Source of the DNA: Pseudomonas sp. Leaf58
Lineage (GTDB): Bacteria; Pseudomonadota; Gammaproteobacteria; Pseudomonadales; Pseudomonadaceae
NCBI RefSeq assembly: GCF_003627215.1
Contig: NZ_CP032677.1
Coordinates: forward strand, 2,547,501-2,611,500
Direction: 5' to 3'
Length of the DNA stretch: 64,000 nt
The notes beneath the pieces were generated by a model. It searched no databases. It was not told where the DNA came from and was given only the letters and a program-made list of their open reading frames with translations. Positions 42,741-50,612 of the stretch are shown piece by piece. Both the position numbers and the translations under genes were made by a program. Numbering within the stretch: the stretch's first letter is position 1; each line of letters begins with the position of its first letter.

Positions 42741-43706
42741 TTACCGGCAGTTACCGGCCTTGCGATAGCCCGCCGCCTGCGCTTCACCTTCGGTGGCGAA
42801 GCTGACCTGGTTCTTCGCCGTCACCTGGTTGTAGCCCGGGCAGCCAACGGAAAGGTGATAAACGTGGCTGTTGCGGTTGCCAAGCACCGCCCCCACCGAC
42901 TCGGCGCTGGCCAGGCTCGGCTTGGCTTCTGGCTTGGCGGCCTTCGCCGGCACGGCTTGCACCACGCCACTACCGACTGGCGTGTAGCCGGCCGTCCACT
43001 TGCGTTCGCCGGTCACGAACGGGTTGGCATGCCCCATGATCGCGGCAATGCGCCGGTCACGCTCTTTTTCCCAAGCCGACACTGGATGCTGTTTGTCCCA
43101 GGCCATCAGCAGCTGTTGCTGTTGGCGCGACATGTTCAGCTTGTAGCGGTCGTACATGTAGAACGTGGTGCGGGCCACCAGGCCTTTCACTTCGTCTCGT
43201 GGTTCGGCCGCGCGCTGCACGAAATCGACTTTGGTGCTGCACTGCCCATATTGCCCGGCATTGCCAGCGACCATGGCGTAGTTGAAGTTGCTGCGGTCGC
43301 CGTTGACCTCGCCCACCGCCGGGTACAGGTTGAACAGGTCGGCCTCCATGGCGCGGAACACCGGATCGTCATCCACGCAATGCTCACGGCCGCCGTTTTT
43401 CCAGCACTGGCGCTGGTTGCCGAAGGTGTAGGCGGGCACGATGTGTTCCCACTCGGTGCGCTCGGCGCGGTTCTGTTGCTTGCGGGTCTGGTAACCGCAC
43501 GAAGCAGCATCGATGCGCCCGCCGGACTTGCCGACCCACGTCCATTTGCAGCCGCAATACAAGTCGCCCATGGCACTGCTGGCCTGGTCCATGTACACCT
43601 TCTGCTTGGCCACCACCTTGGCCTCGGTGAAGGTTGCTGGCGGGCTGGCCAGAGCGGGGAGGGTGAAGGAAAACAGTAAGGTTACGGCGTAAAGCAGTGA
43701 TTTCAT
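42741..43706 (-). CDS. endA: Endonuclease I-family nuclease with C-terminal cysteine module
   Basis: 321-aa exported nuclease. Signal peptide MKSLLYAVTLLFSFTLPALA. The endonuclease I domain (about residues 25-225) has the WEHIVPAYTFG catalytic block, GGREHCVDDDPVFRAMEADLFNL-type metal site and NGDRSNFNYAM. After a low-complexity linker (AKAAKPEAKP) comes a small C-terminal module, NSHVYHLSVGCPGYNQVTAKN to YRKAGNC, resembling the Ada-type metal-binding fold. Periplasmic or secreted DNA degradation is the likely role. ATG at 43706 is chosen for the signal peptide. Confidence 0.88.
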   Translation of the reverse strand: MKSLLYAVTLLFSFTLPALASPPATFTEAKVVAKQKVYMDQASSAMGDLYCGCKWTWVGKSGGRIDAASCGYQTRKQQNRAERTEWEHIVPAYTFGNQRQCWKNGGREHCVDDDPVFRAMEADLFNLYPAVGEVNGDRSNFNYAMVAGNAGQYGQCSTKVDFVQRAAEPRDEVKGLVARTTFYMYDRYKLNMSRQQQQLLMAWDKQHPVSAWEKERDRRIAAIMGHANPFVTGERKWTAGYTPVGSGVVQAVPAKAAKPEAKPSLASAESVGAVLGNRNSHVYHLSVGCPGYNQVTAKNQVSFATEGEAQAAGYRKAGNCR

Positions 43707-43892
43707 GGGGAAAACATATTTCAAATTGGGGCGCGCATTGTAATGCTTCCGCCCGGGCTGAGCAGCTCGCACGCTCAGCTTTATCACTGCACAGCGAAAA
43801 CCTGGTTAACCGCAACCGGTCACGCCTACATGGAAAAAAGGCCGGGCAGACGGTAACCTTGCGCCTTCCTTTGCCATCACCCGGACCGTTCG

Positions 43893-44360
43893 ATGCTGTT
43901 CAATCTTGCCGTATTGTTCGGCACCCTGGTGGCCATGGAGGGCGTTGGTACGCTGGCTCACAAGTACATCATGCATGGCTGCGGCTGGTGGCTGCACCGC
44001 TCGCACCATGAGCCGCAGTTGGGCATGCTCGAAACCAATGACCTGTACCTGCTGGCCCTAGGGCTAGTCGCCACAGCGCTGGTGGCCTTGGGCAAGAGTG
44101 GTTATGCGCCATTGCAGTGGGTCGGGGGTGGGGTGGCGGGGTACGGCGTGCTGTATGTCGTCGCCCACGACGGGTTGTTTCACCGGCACTGGCCGCGCCA
44201 GCCTCGCCCGGTTAGCCGTTACCTCAAACGCTTGCACCGTGCGCACCGGTTGCACCATGCGGTGAAAGGGCGCACCGGGAGTGTGTCGTTCGGGTTCTTT
44301 TACGCACCGCCGTTGCGAGTGTTGAAGCAACAATTGCGCAGCAGGCGCGGCCAGCCGTAA
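43893..44360 (+). CDS. CrtZ-like beta-carotene hydroxylase (fatty acid hydroxylase superfamily)
   Basis: 155-aa membrane di-iron hydroxylase. The histidine clusters HKYIMHG, HRSHHEPQ, HDGLFHRHW and HRLHH fit the CrtZ pattern for binding two irons, with four hydrophobic segments between. CrtZ adds hydroxyls to beta-ionone rings. There are no crtE/B/I/Y genes in the window, so its substrate in this organism is open; a carotenoid cluster elsewhere or another lipid substrate is possible. It is divergent from endonuclease I. Confidence 0.85.
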   Translation: MLFNLAVLFGTLVAMEGVGTLAHKYIMHGCGWWLHRSHHEPQLGMLETNDLYLLALGLVATALVALGKSGYAPLQWVGGGVAGYGVLYVVAHDGLFHRHWPRQPRPVSRYLKRLHRAHRLHHAVKGRTGSVSFGFFYAPPLRVLKQQLRSRRGQP

Positions 44361-44363
44361 CAG

Positions 44364-44403
44364 CCTGTACCGGCCTCTTCGCGGGTAAACCCGCTCCCAC
44401 AGC
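44364..44403. repeat. P. putida-type REP element
   Basis: CCGGCCTCTTCGCGGGTAAA followed by CCCGCTCCCACAG has the species-type core with the GCGGGTAAACCCGC hairpin. It lies in the convergent gap between crtZ-like and BASS transporter genes. Confidence 0.85.
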
Positions 44404-44447
44404 AGCCCTCAAGGCCACTACGCCCCCTGTAGAAGTGGCCCGTCGCC

Positions 44448-45341
44448 TTAATTCACGGTTTCTCCCTCTGGCTGCGCCGCCACCTGCCCACGGCTGACCC
44501 ACCAGCCAAACCCCGCTGCGGTGAAGAACATGATCAGGCTATACAGCGCTGCCGGCACCGCCATGGTCGCGTTGTTCAGCAACGAAGGGCTCAACGCCAG
44601 GGCAATCGCCAAGGTCCCGTTATGGATGCCAATCTCCATGCCGATGGCAATCGCCTGGCGCTTGGGGATGTTCAGCAGGCGCGGCACCCAGTAGCCCACC
44701 GTTAGGCTCAACAGGTTGAACAACAGCGCGGCCAGGCCCACCACCGGCGCGTACTCAACCACGGTCTGCCAGTCCTTGGCCAAGGCCAGGACGATGGTGA
44801 AAGCCAAGAACAGCGCCGCCACCAGCTTCATCGGTTTTTGCATGCGGGCGGCAAAAGCAGGGGCGAAACGGCGAATCAGCATCCCCAGCGCCACCGGCAA
44901 CAGAACAATGGCGAACACCTGCAAGACCTTGGCGAACTGCAGCGGGATGGCCTGGTCGGACGCCATGAACCAGCTCAACGACAGGTTCACCAACAGCGGC
45001 ATGGTCAGGATCGCAATCAGCGAGTTGACCGCCGTCAGGGTAATGTTCAACGCCACATCGCCATGCGCCAGGTGGCTGAACAGGTTGGCCGTGGTGCCGC
45101 CAGGCGAGGCGGCCAGCAGCATTAGCCCCACTGCCAAGGCCGACTCCAGGCCAAAACCATTGGCGATCAGGAAACACACCAGCGGCAGTAGCAGGATCTG
45201 GCAGGCCAGGCCCACCACCACCGGCTTGGGGTACTTCACCACGCGGGCAAAATCGGCCAGGGTCAGCGACAACCCAAGGCCGAGCATGATGATGCCCAAG
45301 GCCAGCGGCAAAAAGGCGGTCAGCAAAGGTGAGGCGGTCAT
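44448..45341 (-). CDS. Bile acid:sodium symporter (BASS) family transporter
   Basis: 297-aa inner-membrane protein with about nine or ten hydrophobic segments. Family blocks include GLGLSLTLADFARVVKYPK near the N-terminus, LLAASPGGTTANLFSHLA (the conserved unwound-helix region) and MEIGIHNGTLAIALAL in the second half. Bacterial BASS proteins move organic anions such as pantoate, pyruvate or bile acids with sodium; the substrate here is unknown. ATG at 45341. It is divergent from the DyP peroxidase. Confidence 0.92.
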   Translation of the reverse strand: MTASPLLTAFLPLALGIIMLGLGLSLTLADFARVVKYPKPVVVGLACQILLLPLVCFLIANGFGLESALAVGLMLLAASPGGTTANLFSHLAHGDVALNITLTAVNSLIAILTMPLLVNLSLSWFMASDQAIPLQFAKVLQVFAIVLLPVALGMLIRRFAPAFAARMQKPMKLVAALFLAFTIVLALAKDWQTVVEYAPVVGLAALLFNLLSLTVGYWVPRLLNIPKRQAIAIGMEIGIHNGTLAIALALSPSLLNNATMAVPAALYSLIMFFTAAGFGWWVSRGQVAAQPEGETVN

Positions 45342-45419
45342 GGGCGGTTTCTCGGCCGAGGATCTCGAGGAGTGTAGGTCGGCCTGAATTGCTAGCTAAT
45401 TGCAAAGCGCCAGCTCTCT

Positions 45420-45434
45420 GTAACCGTTTGTTAC
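45420..45434. promoter_or_regulatory. Short dyad in the divergent BASS/DyP intergenic region
   Basis: GTAAC-CGTTT-GTTAC lies roughly midway between the two divergent starts. It could be an operator for either gene. The nearby AATTGCTAGCTAATT is also nearly symmetrical. No promoter boxes were assigned. Confidence 0.25.
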
Positions 45435-45524
45435 CAAGCGCAGCGGCGCTCGCGGCCGCATGCCGCGTTGCAGTAGGCCATTAGGCGCAGTAGCATTCCC
45501 GTTTTAACCGAGGATTAGCCTGTG

Positions 45525-46388
45525 ATGCCGTTCCAGCAAGGTCTGCTTGCCACCCCGGTGCCGGCCCACGCCCGTCACCTGTTCTTCTCTTTGCAAGCGC
45601 CCGAGGCGCTGCCTGCCGCCCTGGATGCCTTGCTGCCGCAGGTCGATGGCGAACAGTTGATCCTGGGCGTCGGCGCCCCGCTGGCCAAGGCCTTGGGCCG
45701 CGAAATACCGGGCTTGCGTGCCTTCCCGCTGCTGGATGCCGCCGTGGAAAACCCCAGCACCCAACACGCCCTGTGGGTGTGGCTGCGCGGCAACGAGCGC
45801 GGCGACCTGCTGTTGCGCGCCCAGGCCCTGGAGCAGGCGCTGGCACCGGCTCTGCGCCTGGCCGACAGCGTCGACGGCTTCCTGCACCGGGGCGGCCAAG
45901 ACCTGACCGGTTATGAAGACGGCACCGAAAACCCAGTGGACCAAGACGCCGTGCAGGCGGCCATCGCCGCCGATGGTTCCAGTTTTGCCGCCTTCCAGTT
46001 GTGGAAGCACGACCTGGAATACTTCAAGTCGCTGCCCCAGGCCGACCAGGACAACATCATCGGCCGCCGCCTGAGTGACAACGAAGAGCTCGATGATGCC
46101 CCAGCGTCGGCGCACGTCAAGCGAACGGCCCAGGAAAGTTTCGAGCCCGAAGCGTTCATGGTGCGCCGCTCGGTAGCCTGGGCGGACGCGCGCGGCGCTG
46201 GGCTGGCCTTCGTCGCGCTGGGCCACAGCTTCGATGCGTTCGAGGTGCAGCTGCGGCGCATGAGTGGCCTGGAAGACGGCATCATCGACGGCCTGTACCG
46301 CTTCAGCCGGCCACTGTCAGGTGGCTATTACTGGTGCCCACCGATGAGCGACGCAGGTGTCGACCTGCGCTCGTTGTTGCAGGCCTGA
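45525..46388 (+). CDS. Dye-decolorising (DyP-type) heme peroxidase
   Basis: 287-aa cytoplasmic heme peroxidase of the DyP family, B-type by length. The signature GYEDGTENP (GxxDG motif with the catalytic Asp) is at about residues 126-134. The likely proximal heme His is in ASAHVKRTA, and the C-terminal ferredoxin-like fold ends YYWCPP. It oxidises phenolics and dyes with peroxide; P. putida DyP homologues are studied for lignin oxidation. Start ATG at 45525 (a GTG precedes it), ribosome site GAGG. There is no encapsulin gene next to it. Confidence 0.93.
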   Translation: MPFQQGLLATPVPAHARHLFFSLQAPEALPAALDALLPQVDGEQLILGVGAPLAKALGREIPGLRAFPLLDAAVENPSTQHALWVWLRGNERGDLLLRAQALEQALAPALRLADSVDGFLHRGGQDLTGYEDGTENPVDQDAVQAAIAADGSSFAAFQLWKHDLEYFKSLPQADQDNIIGRRLSDNEELDDAPASAHVKRTAQESFEPEAFMVRRSVAWADARGAGLAFVALGHSFDAFEVQLRRMSGLEDGIIDGLYRFSRPLSGGYYWCPPMSDAGVDLRSLLQA

Positions 46389-46477
46389 TCACTAAACATC
46401 CAGATACAGAAACACCCGCCGGCGCTGGGTAGAGCGGCTAGCCTTGAAAGTTTCCGACTCATGGCGGGGGCTTTTCC

Positions 46478-47386
46478 ATGTACGCACGTCGTGATGTCCT
46501 ACGCGCGGGTGCCACCTTGGGCTTGCTGGCCGCTAGCCCTTGGCTGCACGCTGCGGCCCCAGCGGGCTTGCTGACCCGCAAAATACCGTCCACCGGTGAG
46601 GCGCTGCCGGTGATCGGCGCTGGCACTTCCGGCAGTTTCGAAGTGCAAGCCGGCTCGGCACAGTACCAGCAATTGAAAGTGGTACTGCAAGCGTTCTTCG
46701 AAGGCGGTGCACGGGTCATCGACACCTCACCCAACTATGGCGGTGCCGACAGCATCCTCGGCCAATTGCTGGAAGAGGGCGGTTGGCACCGACAGTGTTT
46801 TCTCGCGACCAAGATTGCCGCCAACAGCCGGGCCGACGCCGAAGCGCAATGGGCCGGCAGCCTCGCCAGCTTGCGCACCGATACTGTCGACTTGCTGCAA
46901 ATTCATAACCTGCGCGACTGGCAGGCCCAGCTACCCTATGCCCGCGAGTTGCAGCAACAGGGCAGGACCCGCTACGTCGGCATCACCCATTACCTGGACA
47001 GCAGCCAGGACGAAGTCGCCCGCATCGTGCGCAACGAGCCGTTGGACTTCATCCAGATCAACTACGCAGTCAGCGCCCCCAACGCTGCCCGTGAACTGCT
47101 GCCGCTGTGCCAGGACAAGGGCGTTGCGGTGCTGATCAACCGGGCCTTCGACGATGGCCGCTTGTTCGCCAGGGTCAAGGACCAGCCCTTGCCCGGCTGG
47201 GCCGCAGAGGCGGGGATCGGCAGTTGGGCGCAGCTGTTTCTCAAGTTCGCCATCAGCCACCCGGCGGTGACCACGGTAATTCCCGCGACCAGCCGGCCCG
47301 AGCGCCAGCTGGACCAGCTTAAGGCAGGGCATGAACCCCTATTGACCCAAGCGCAGCAACAGGCGCTGATCAAGCAGTTTACTTGA
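46478..47386 (+). CDS. Tat-exported aldo/keto reductase
   Basis: 302-aa protein with a twin-arginine signal (YARRDVLRAGATLGLLAAS) followed by an aldo/keto reductase barrel. Tetrad residues are visible: Asp and Tyr in VIDTSPNYGG, Lys in FLATKIA and His in LLQIHNL. Export of an NAD(P)H-type enzyme is unusual. Such Tat-targeted members are known in the family, but the periplasmic cofactor is unclear. Ribosome site GGGGG lies before the ATG at 46478. The MFS gene follows after only 4 bp. Confidence 0.88.
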   Translation: MYARRDVLRAGATLGLLAASPWLHAAAPAGLLTRKIPSTGEALPVIGAGTSGSFEVQAGSAQYQQLKVVLQAFFEGGARVIDTSPNYGGADSILGQLLEEGGWHRQCFLATKIAANSRADAEAQWAGSLASLRTDTVDLLQIHNLRDWQAQLPYARELQQQGRTRYVGITHYLDSSQDEVARIVRNEPLDFIQINYAVSAPNAARELLPLCQDKGVAVLINRAFDDGRLFARVKDQPLPGWAAEAGIGSWAQLFLKFAISHPAVTTVIPATSRPERQLDQLKAGHEPLLTQAQQQALIKQFT

Positions 47387-47390
47387 CGCC

Positions 47391-48674
47391 ATGGATGCCT
47401 GGCGCCGGCGCTTGGGCCAGGGGCTGAACATTCGGCCCGGCGAGGGGCCGGCGGTAGTCGCCGGCCTGCTGCTGTTCTACCTGTTGTTCACCGGCTACTT
47501 CATGCTGCGCCCGGTACGCGAAACCATGGGTGTAGCCGGCGGTGTGGGCAACCTGCAATGGCTGTTTACCGGCACCTTCATCGCCACCCTGGCGTGCCTG
47601 CCGCTATTCGGCTGGCTGGCTTCCAAGGTACAGCGCAGGCATATCCTGCCGTGCACCTACGGTTTCTTTGCCAGCAACTTGTTGCTGTTCGCCGTGCTGT
47701 TTGCCCGCGATTCGCAGGCGTTGTGGGTGGCCCGTGCCTTCTATATCTGGCTGTCGGTGTTCAACCTGCTAACCATCTCGCTGGCCTGGAGCCTGCTCGC
47801 CGACCTGTTTTCCACCGCGCAAGGCAAGCGCCTGTTCGGCCTGTTGGCCGCTGGGGCCAGCCTGGGCGGGCTGAGTGGCCCCATCCTTGGCACGCTGCTA
47901 GTGGCGCCGTTGGGCCATGCCGGGCTGTTGCTGCTAGCCGGCGGCTTGCTACTGGGCAGTATTGCCGCGGCCCAGGTCCTGCAAGGTTGGCGTACGCGCC
48001 ACCCGCTGCTGGCGCAAGCCGAACGGCCGGGCACTCGGCCGCTGGGCGGCAACCCGTTTGCCGGCGCCACCGCGGTGCTGCGCTCGCCATATTTGCTGGG
48101 TATTGCCCTGTTCGTGGTATTGCTGGCCAGCGTTAGCACCTTCCTGTATTTCGAGCAGGCGCGCATCGTCAGTGAAACCTTTACCGACCGCACCCGGCAA
48201 ACCCAGGTGTTCGGCTTGATCGACACCGTAGTCCAGGCGCTGGCCATCCTTACCCAGGCGTTACTTACTGGGCGCCTGGCCCGGCGCCTGGGCGTGGGCG
48301 TTTTGCTGGTGGCGGTGCCACTGCTGATGGCGGCGGGTTTCCTGTGGCTGGCACTGGCCCCGGCGTTCGCCGTGTTCGCGGTGGTGATGGTAGTGCGCCG
48401 GGCGGGTGAATATGCGTTGGTCAGGCCTGGGCGGGAGATGCTGTTCACCGTCCTGCCCGCCGAGGACAAATACAAGGCCAAGAACTTCATCGACACCGTG
48501 GTCTATCGCGCTGGCGATGCCTTCAGTGGCTGGCTCAAACGCGCACTGGACGTGATCGGCGAGCACCCGCAACTGGCAATGCTGATTGGCGCGCTGATGG
48601 CGTTGGGGTGGGCAGCCACGGGTGGCTGGCTGGGGCGCCGACAGGCCCGCCAGGACGGCGCCCGGCGCGACTGA
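47391..48674 (+). CDS. NTT/MFS-type membrane transporter
   Basis: 427-aa integral membrane protein with about twelve segments. The start MDAWRRRLGQGLNIRPGEGP and the block YFMLRPVRETMGVAGG are typical of the bacterial branch related to ATP/ADP translocases. YALVRPGREMLFTVLPAEDKYKAKNFID near the C-terminus is a second hallmark of that branch. Free-living bacteria carry such proteins without a known substrate. Its start lies 4 bp after the Tat-linked aldo/keto reductase gene, suggesting a joint function. Confidence 0.87.
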   Translation: MDAWRRRLGQGLNIRPGEGPAVVAGLLLFYLLFTGYFMLRPVRETMGVAGGVGNLQWLFTGTFIATLACLPLFGWLASKVQRRHILPCTYGFFASNLLLFAVLFARDSQALWVARAFYIWLSVFNLLTISLAWSLLADLFSTAQGKRLFGLLAAGASLGGLSGPILGTLLVAPLGHAGLLLLAGGLLLGSIAAAQVLQGWRTRHPLLAQAERPGTRPLGGNPFAGATAVLRSPYLLGIALFVVLLASVSTFLYFEQARIVSETFTDRTRQTQVFGLIDTVVQALAILTQALLTGRLARRLGVGVLLVAVPLLMAAGFLWLALAPAFAVFAVVMVVRRAGEYALVRPGREMLFTVLPAEDKYKAKNFIDTVVYRAGDAFSGWLKRALDVIGEHPQLAMLIGALMALGWAATGGWLGRRQARQDGARRD

Positions 48675-48746
48675 CAAGCGCGCCAAATACACGCTGGCCG
48701 CTTATTTAACGCCACCGGTCAGAACGCTTCGCAATAAAACGAATCC

Positions 48747-48812
48747 CCTCATATGGGCGAACTCCGAACAGGTGTACGGCAAAGGTGCCGTGCATTCTGA
48801 AGTCATATGAGG
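48747..48812 (+). promoter_or_regulatory. Structured leader that can sequester the ribosome site of the KGG stress gene
   Basis: CCTCATATG (48747-48755) is perfectly complementary to CATATGAGG (48804-48812), and the GAGG in the right arm is the ribosome-binding site of the gene starting at 48822. Between the arms a second hairpin, ACGGCA-AAGG-TGCCGT (48776-48791), can form. If both are in the transcript, the start region would be closed and could open with temperature, ribosome queueing or an RNA/protein factor. Regulation is inference; the pairing is seen directly. Confidence 0.55.
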
Positions 48813-48821
48813 TTTAAGACC

Positions 48822-48998
48822 ATGGCCACTAAAGACAACAGCCGTAGCGGCAATCAACAAGGCAGCCAGGGCGGTAACAAAAACCCAGGCAACTTTGCCA
48901 ATGACCGCGAGAAAGCTTCCGAAGCTGGGCGCAAAGGCGGCCAGCATTCCGGTGGCAGCCAAAGCAGCGAATCGGGCCGCAAGGGCGGCCGTTCGTAA
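48822..48998 (+). CDS. KGG-motif general stress protein
   Basis: 58-aa hydrophilic, glycine- and serine-rich protein. It carries the stress-protein repeat EAGRKGGQHSGG and SESGRKGGRS and the segment NPGNFANDREKASEAG, as in the YciG/GsiB-like family. These proteins are non-enzymatic, highly soluble and typically induced in stationary phase or stress. The ATG at 48822 is preceded by ATGAGGTTTAAGACC, where GAGG lies in a complementary leader structure. A strong hairpin follows the gene. Confidence 0.88.
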   Translation: MATKDNSRSGNQQGSQGGNKNPGNFANDREKASEAGRKGGQHSGGSQSSESGRKGGRS

Positions 48999-49007
48999 GT
49001 GAGGCTA

Positions 49008-49035
49008 CGCAGTGCCAGGGTAACCCGGCACTGCG
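49008..49035 (+). terminator. Hairpin after the KGG stress gene
   Basis: CGCAGTGCC (49008-49016) pairs perfectly with GGCACTGCG (49027-49035), with GGG/CCC extending inside the loop. ATTTTC follows. It likely terminates or attenuates transcription 9 bp after the stress gene, 23 bp before the lipoprotein start. Confidence 0.65.
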
Positions 49036-49058
49036 ATTTTCAAGCACAGGAGGTCCCC

Positions 49059-49256
49059 ATGCGACTGCCCCCTCTGATAACACTTATCGGCGCATTGACC
49101 CTACTCGGTGGCTGTTTTGACCGCGATACCGATCACCCTGCCAAGGATGCCGACCCGAGCAAACCTTCTTTGCAAATGCAGCAACCCAGCGACACACCCG
49201 CTGCCCAACCTACGCCGGGTTCAGACCCGCAGCCAGGGCAAAAAGCAGGCCAATAA
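49059..49256 (+). CDS. Small lipoprotein
   Basis: 65-aa protein with a lipoprotein signal (MRLPPLITLIGALTLLGGCF) and lipobox LLGGC. The mature part is short, hydrophilic and rich in Pro, Gln, Asp and Ser (SKPSLQMQQPSDTPAAQPTP), without recognisable domain. A strong AGGAGG lies 5 bp before the ATG at 49059, which decides the start over an in-frame codon at 48999. No function can be given. It precedes the three-enzyme cassette by 21 bp and may be on the same transcript. Confidence 0.82.
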   Translation: MRLPPLITLIGALTLLGGCFDRDTDHPAKDADPSKPSLQMQQPSDTPAAQPTPGSDPQPGQKAGQ

Positions 49257-49277
49257 CTTGCGTACGAGGAACACAGC

Positions 49278-50612
49278 ATGACGGTCATGACCCGCAAGAC
49301 CGCCACGATGGTACCGGCGCTGGCGACAGGGCCTAGCCTTCACCAGCGTTACCGGGCACTGCTCGACGGCCCTGACGCCGCCAGCGCTGAGTGGTTGCAG
49401 GCGCAACTGGCACGCGTGCAGCACGTATCGGACGATCTGCCGAGTGATCCTGCGCAGTTGCAAGCCTGGAGTGCCCAGCATGCCGCCCAGGTGGCCGCAA
49501 CCTATGCCGACTACCTTGAACAACGCCGGCAAGGTGCGCCAAGGCGCTTCTTTTCCAGTCGCGCCCAAGCCTTGTGGTTTCTCCAGCAAGTCGCCCCCAC
49601 CAAAGCTGTGGATGGTGCATGGCTGCACAGCACCTTGCGCCATTGGGCTGACCCCCGCTACCACGGCCTGATTCGCACCTACCTGGAAGAGTTGGGCGGG
49701 GGTGACCCCCGTTGTAATCATGTATTGATCTACCAGCGGCTACTGAGCCGGCTGGGCTGCCTGCAGCAACCGGGCCTGGATGACGAGCGCTACCTTCAGG
49801 GCGCACTGCAGCTTGCGCTGGGCCAGCATGGCGAAGCGTTCCTCCCTGAAGTGATTGGGTACAACCTGGGCTACGAGCAACCGCCACTGCACCTGTTGAT
49901 CACCACTTATGAACTGGCGGAACTGGGCATCGACGGGCATTACTTTCAGCTTCATGTGACCATTGATAATGCAGCCAGTGGCCATGCTCATTTATCGATC
50001 CAGGCATTGCGCCAGTTGTGCCCAGCCGCCGGGCAGCGTGCGTTCTACGAACGTGTGCGCCTTGGCTACCGGCTGAACGATCTGGGCGTTGATACCCCAA
50101 GCCTGATCAGCCGCTTTGACCTCCAGGCCGAGCTGCTTAAAGTGCTTGAGCACAAGCGCAACTTCGGCCAATTCATGCATTCTGACCATTGCCGTTTGCA
50201 ACAACGCACCATCAATCAGTGGTTGGCCGAGCCGGGCGCCATGCCGGGGTTTCTTGAAGCCCTACAGGCCCAAGGCTGGATCCGTCGCGGTGAGGAGCCG
50301 GCCCGAAGCCGCTGGTGGAAGCTGATCGACGGGCCCTCGGCGCCGATGTATGGCGTTTTCACCGCCTACGAGAAGCAGGTGTGGCACGACTGGATCGCCG
50401 CGGGCTGGAACGCCTGCGTTCGTCGCATAAGGCCGGGCAGCTGGGAGGTACCGCTGCAAGTGGAGGACTTACCCACGGCCGACGCACAAGGCGACGACAT
50501 CGACGCGCTGATCGCAAGAATGGCCGGCAACCGTCACGCAACCCCCGAAGGCTTGCAAGCGACGCGCGCCTACCTGCGTGCCACCGGCCTGATTCAGGAG
50601 GGACCCCGCTGA
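49278..50612 (+). CDS. Heme-oxygenase-like iron-containing redox enzyme (HDO-type)
   Basis: 444-aa protein with a Haem_oxygenas_2-type all-helical domain. Likely di-iron ligands can be seen: E137/E138 and H148 in YLEELGGGDPRCNH, E191 in EVIGYNLGYEQ, and H226, D230 and H236 or H238 in the helix LHVTIDNAASGHAH. The family contains di-iron oxygenases/oxidases (UndA, SznF, BesC type) that perform N-oxygenation, desaturation or C-C cleavage on amino or fatty acids. Residues beyond 330 form a separate C-terminal part. Stop and next start overlap (TGATG), so it is coupled to the methyltransferase. Substrate unknown. Confidence 0.82.
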   Translation: MTVMTRKTATMVPALATGPSLHQRYRALLDGPDAASAEWLQAQLARVQHVSDDLPSDPAQLQAWSAQHAAQVAATYADYLEQRRQGAPRRFFSSRAQALWFLQQVAPTKAVDGAWLHSTLRHWADPRYHGLIRTYLEELGGGDPRCNHVLIYQRLLSRLGCLQQPGLDDERYLQGALQLALGQHGEAFLPEVIGYNLGYEQPPLHLLITTYELAELGIDGHYFQLHVTIDNAASGHAHLSIQALRQLCPAAGQRAFYERVRLGYRLNDLGVDTPSLISRFDLQAELLKVLEHKRNFGQFMHSDHCRLQQRTINQWLAEPGAMPGFLEALQAQGWIRRGEEPARSRWWKLIDGPSAPMYGVFTAYEKQVWHDWIAAGWNACVRRIRPGSWEVPLQVEDLPTADAQGDDIDALIARMAGNRHATPEGLQATRAYLRATGLIQEGPR

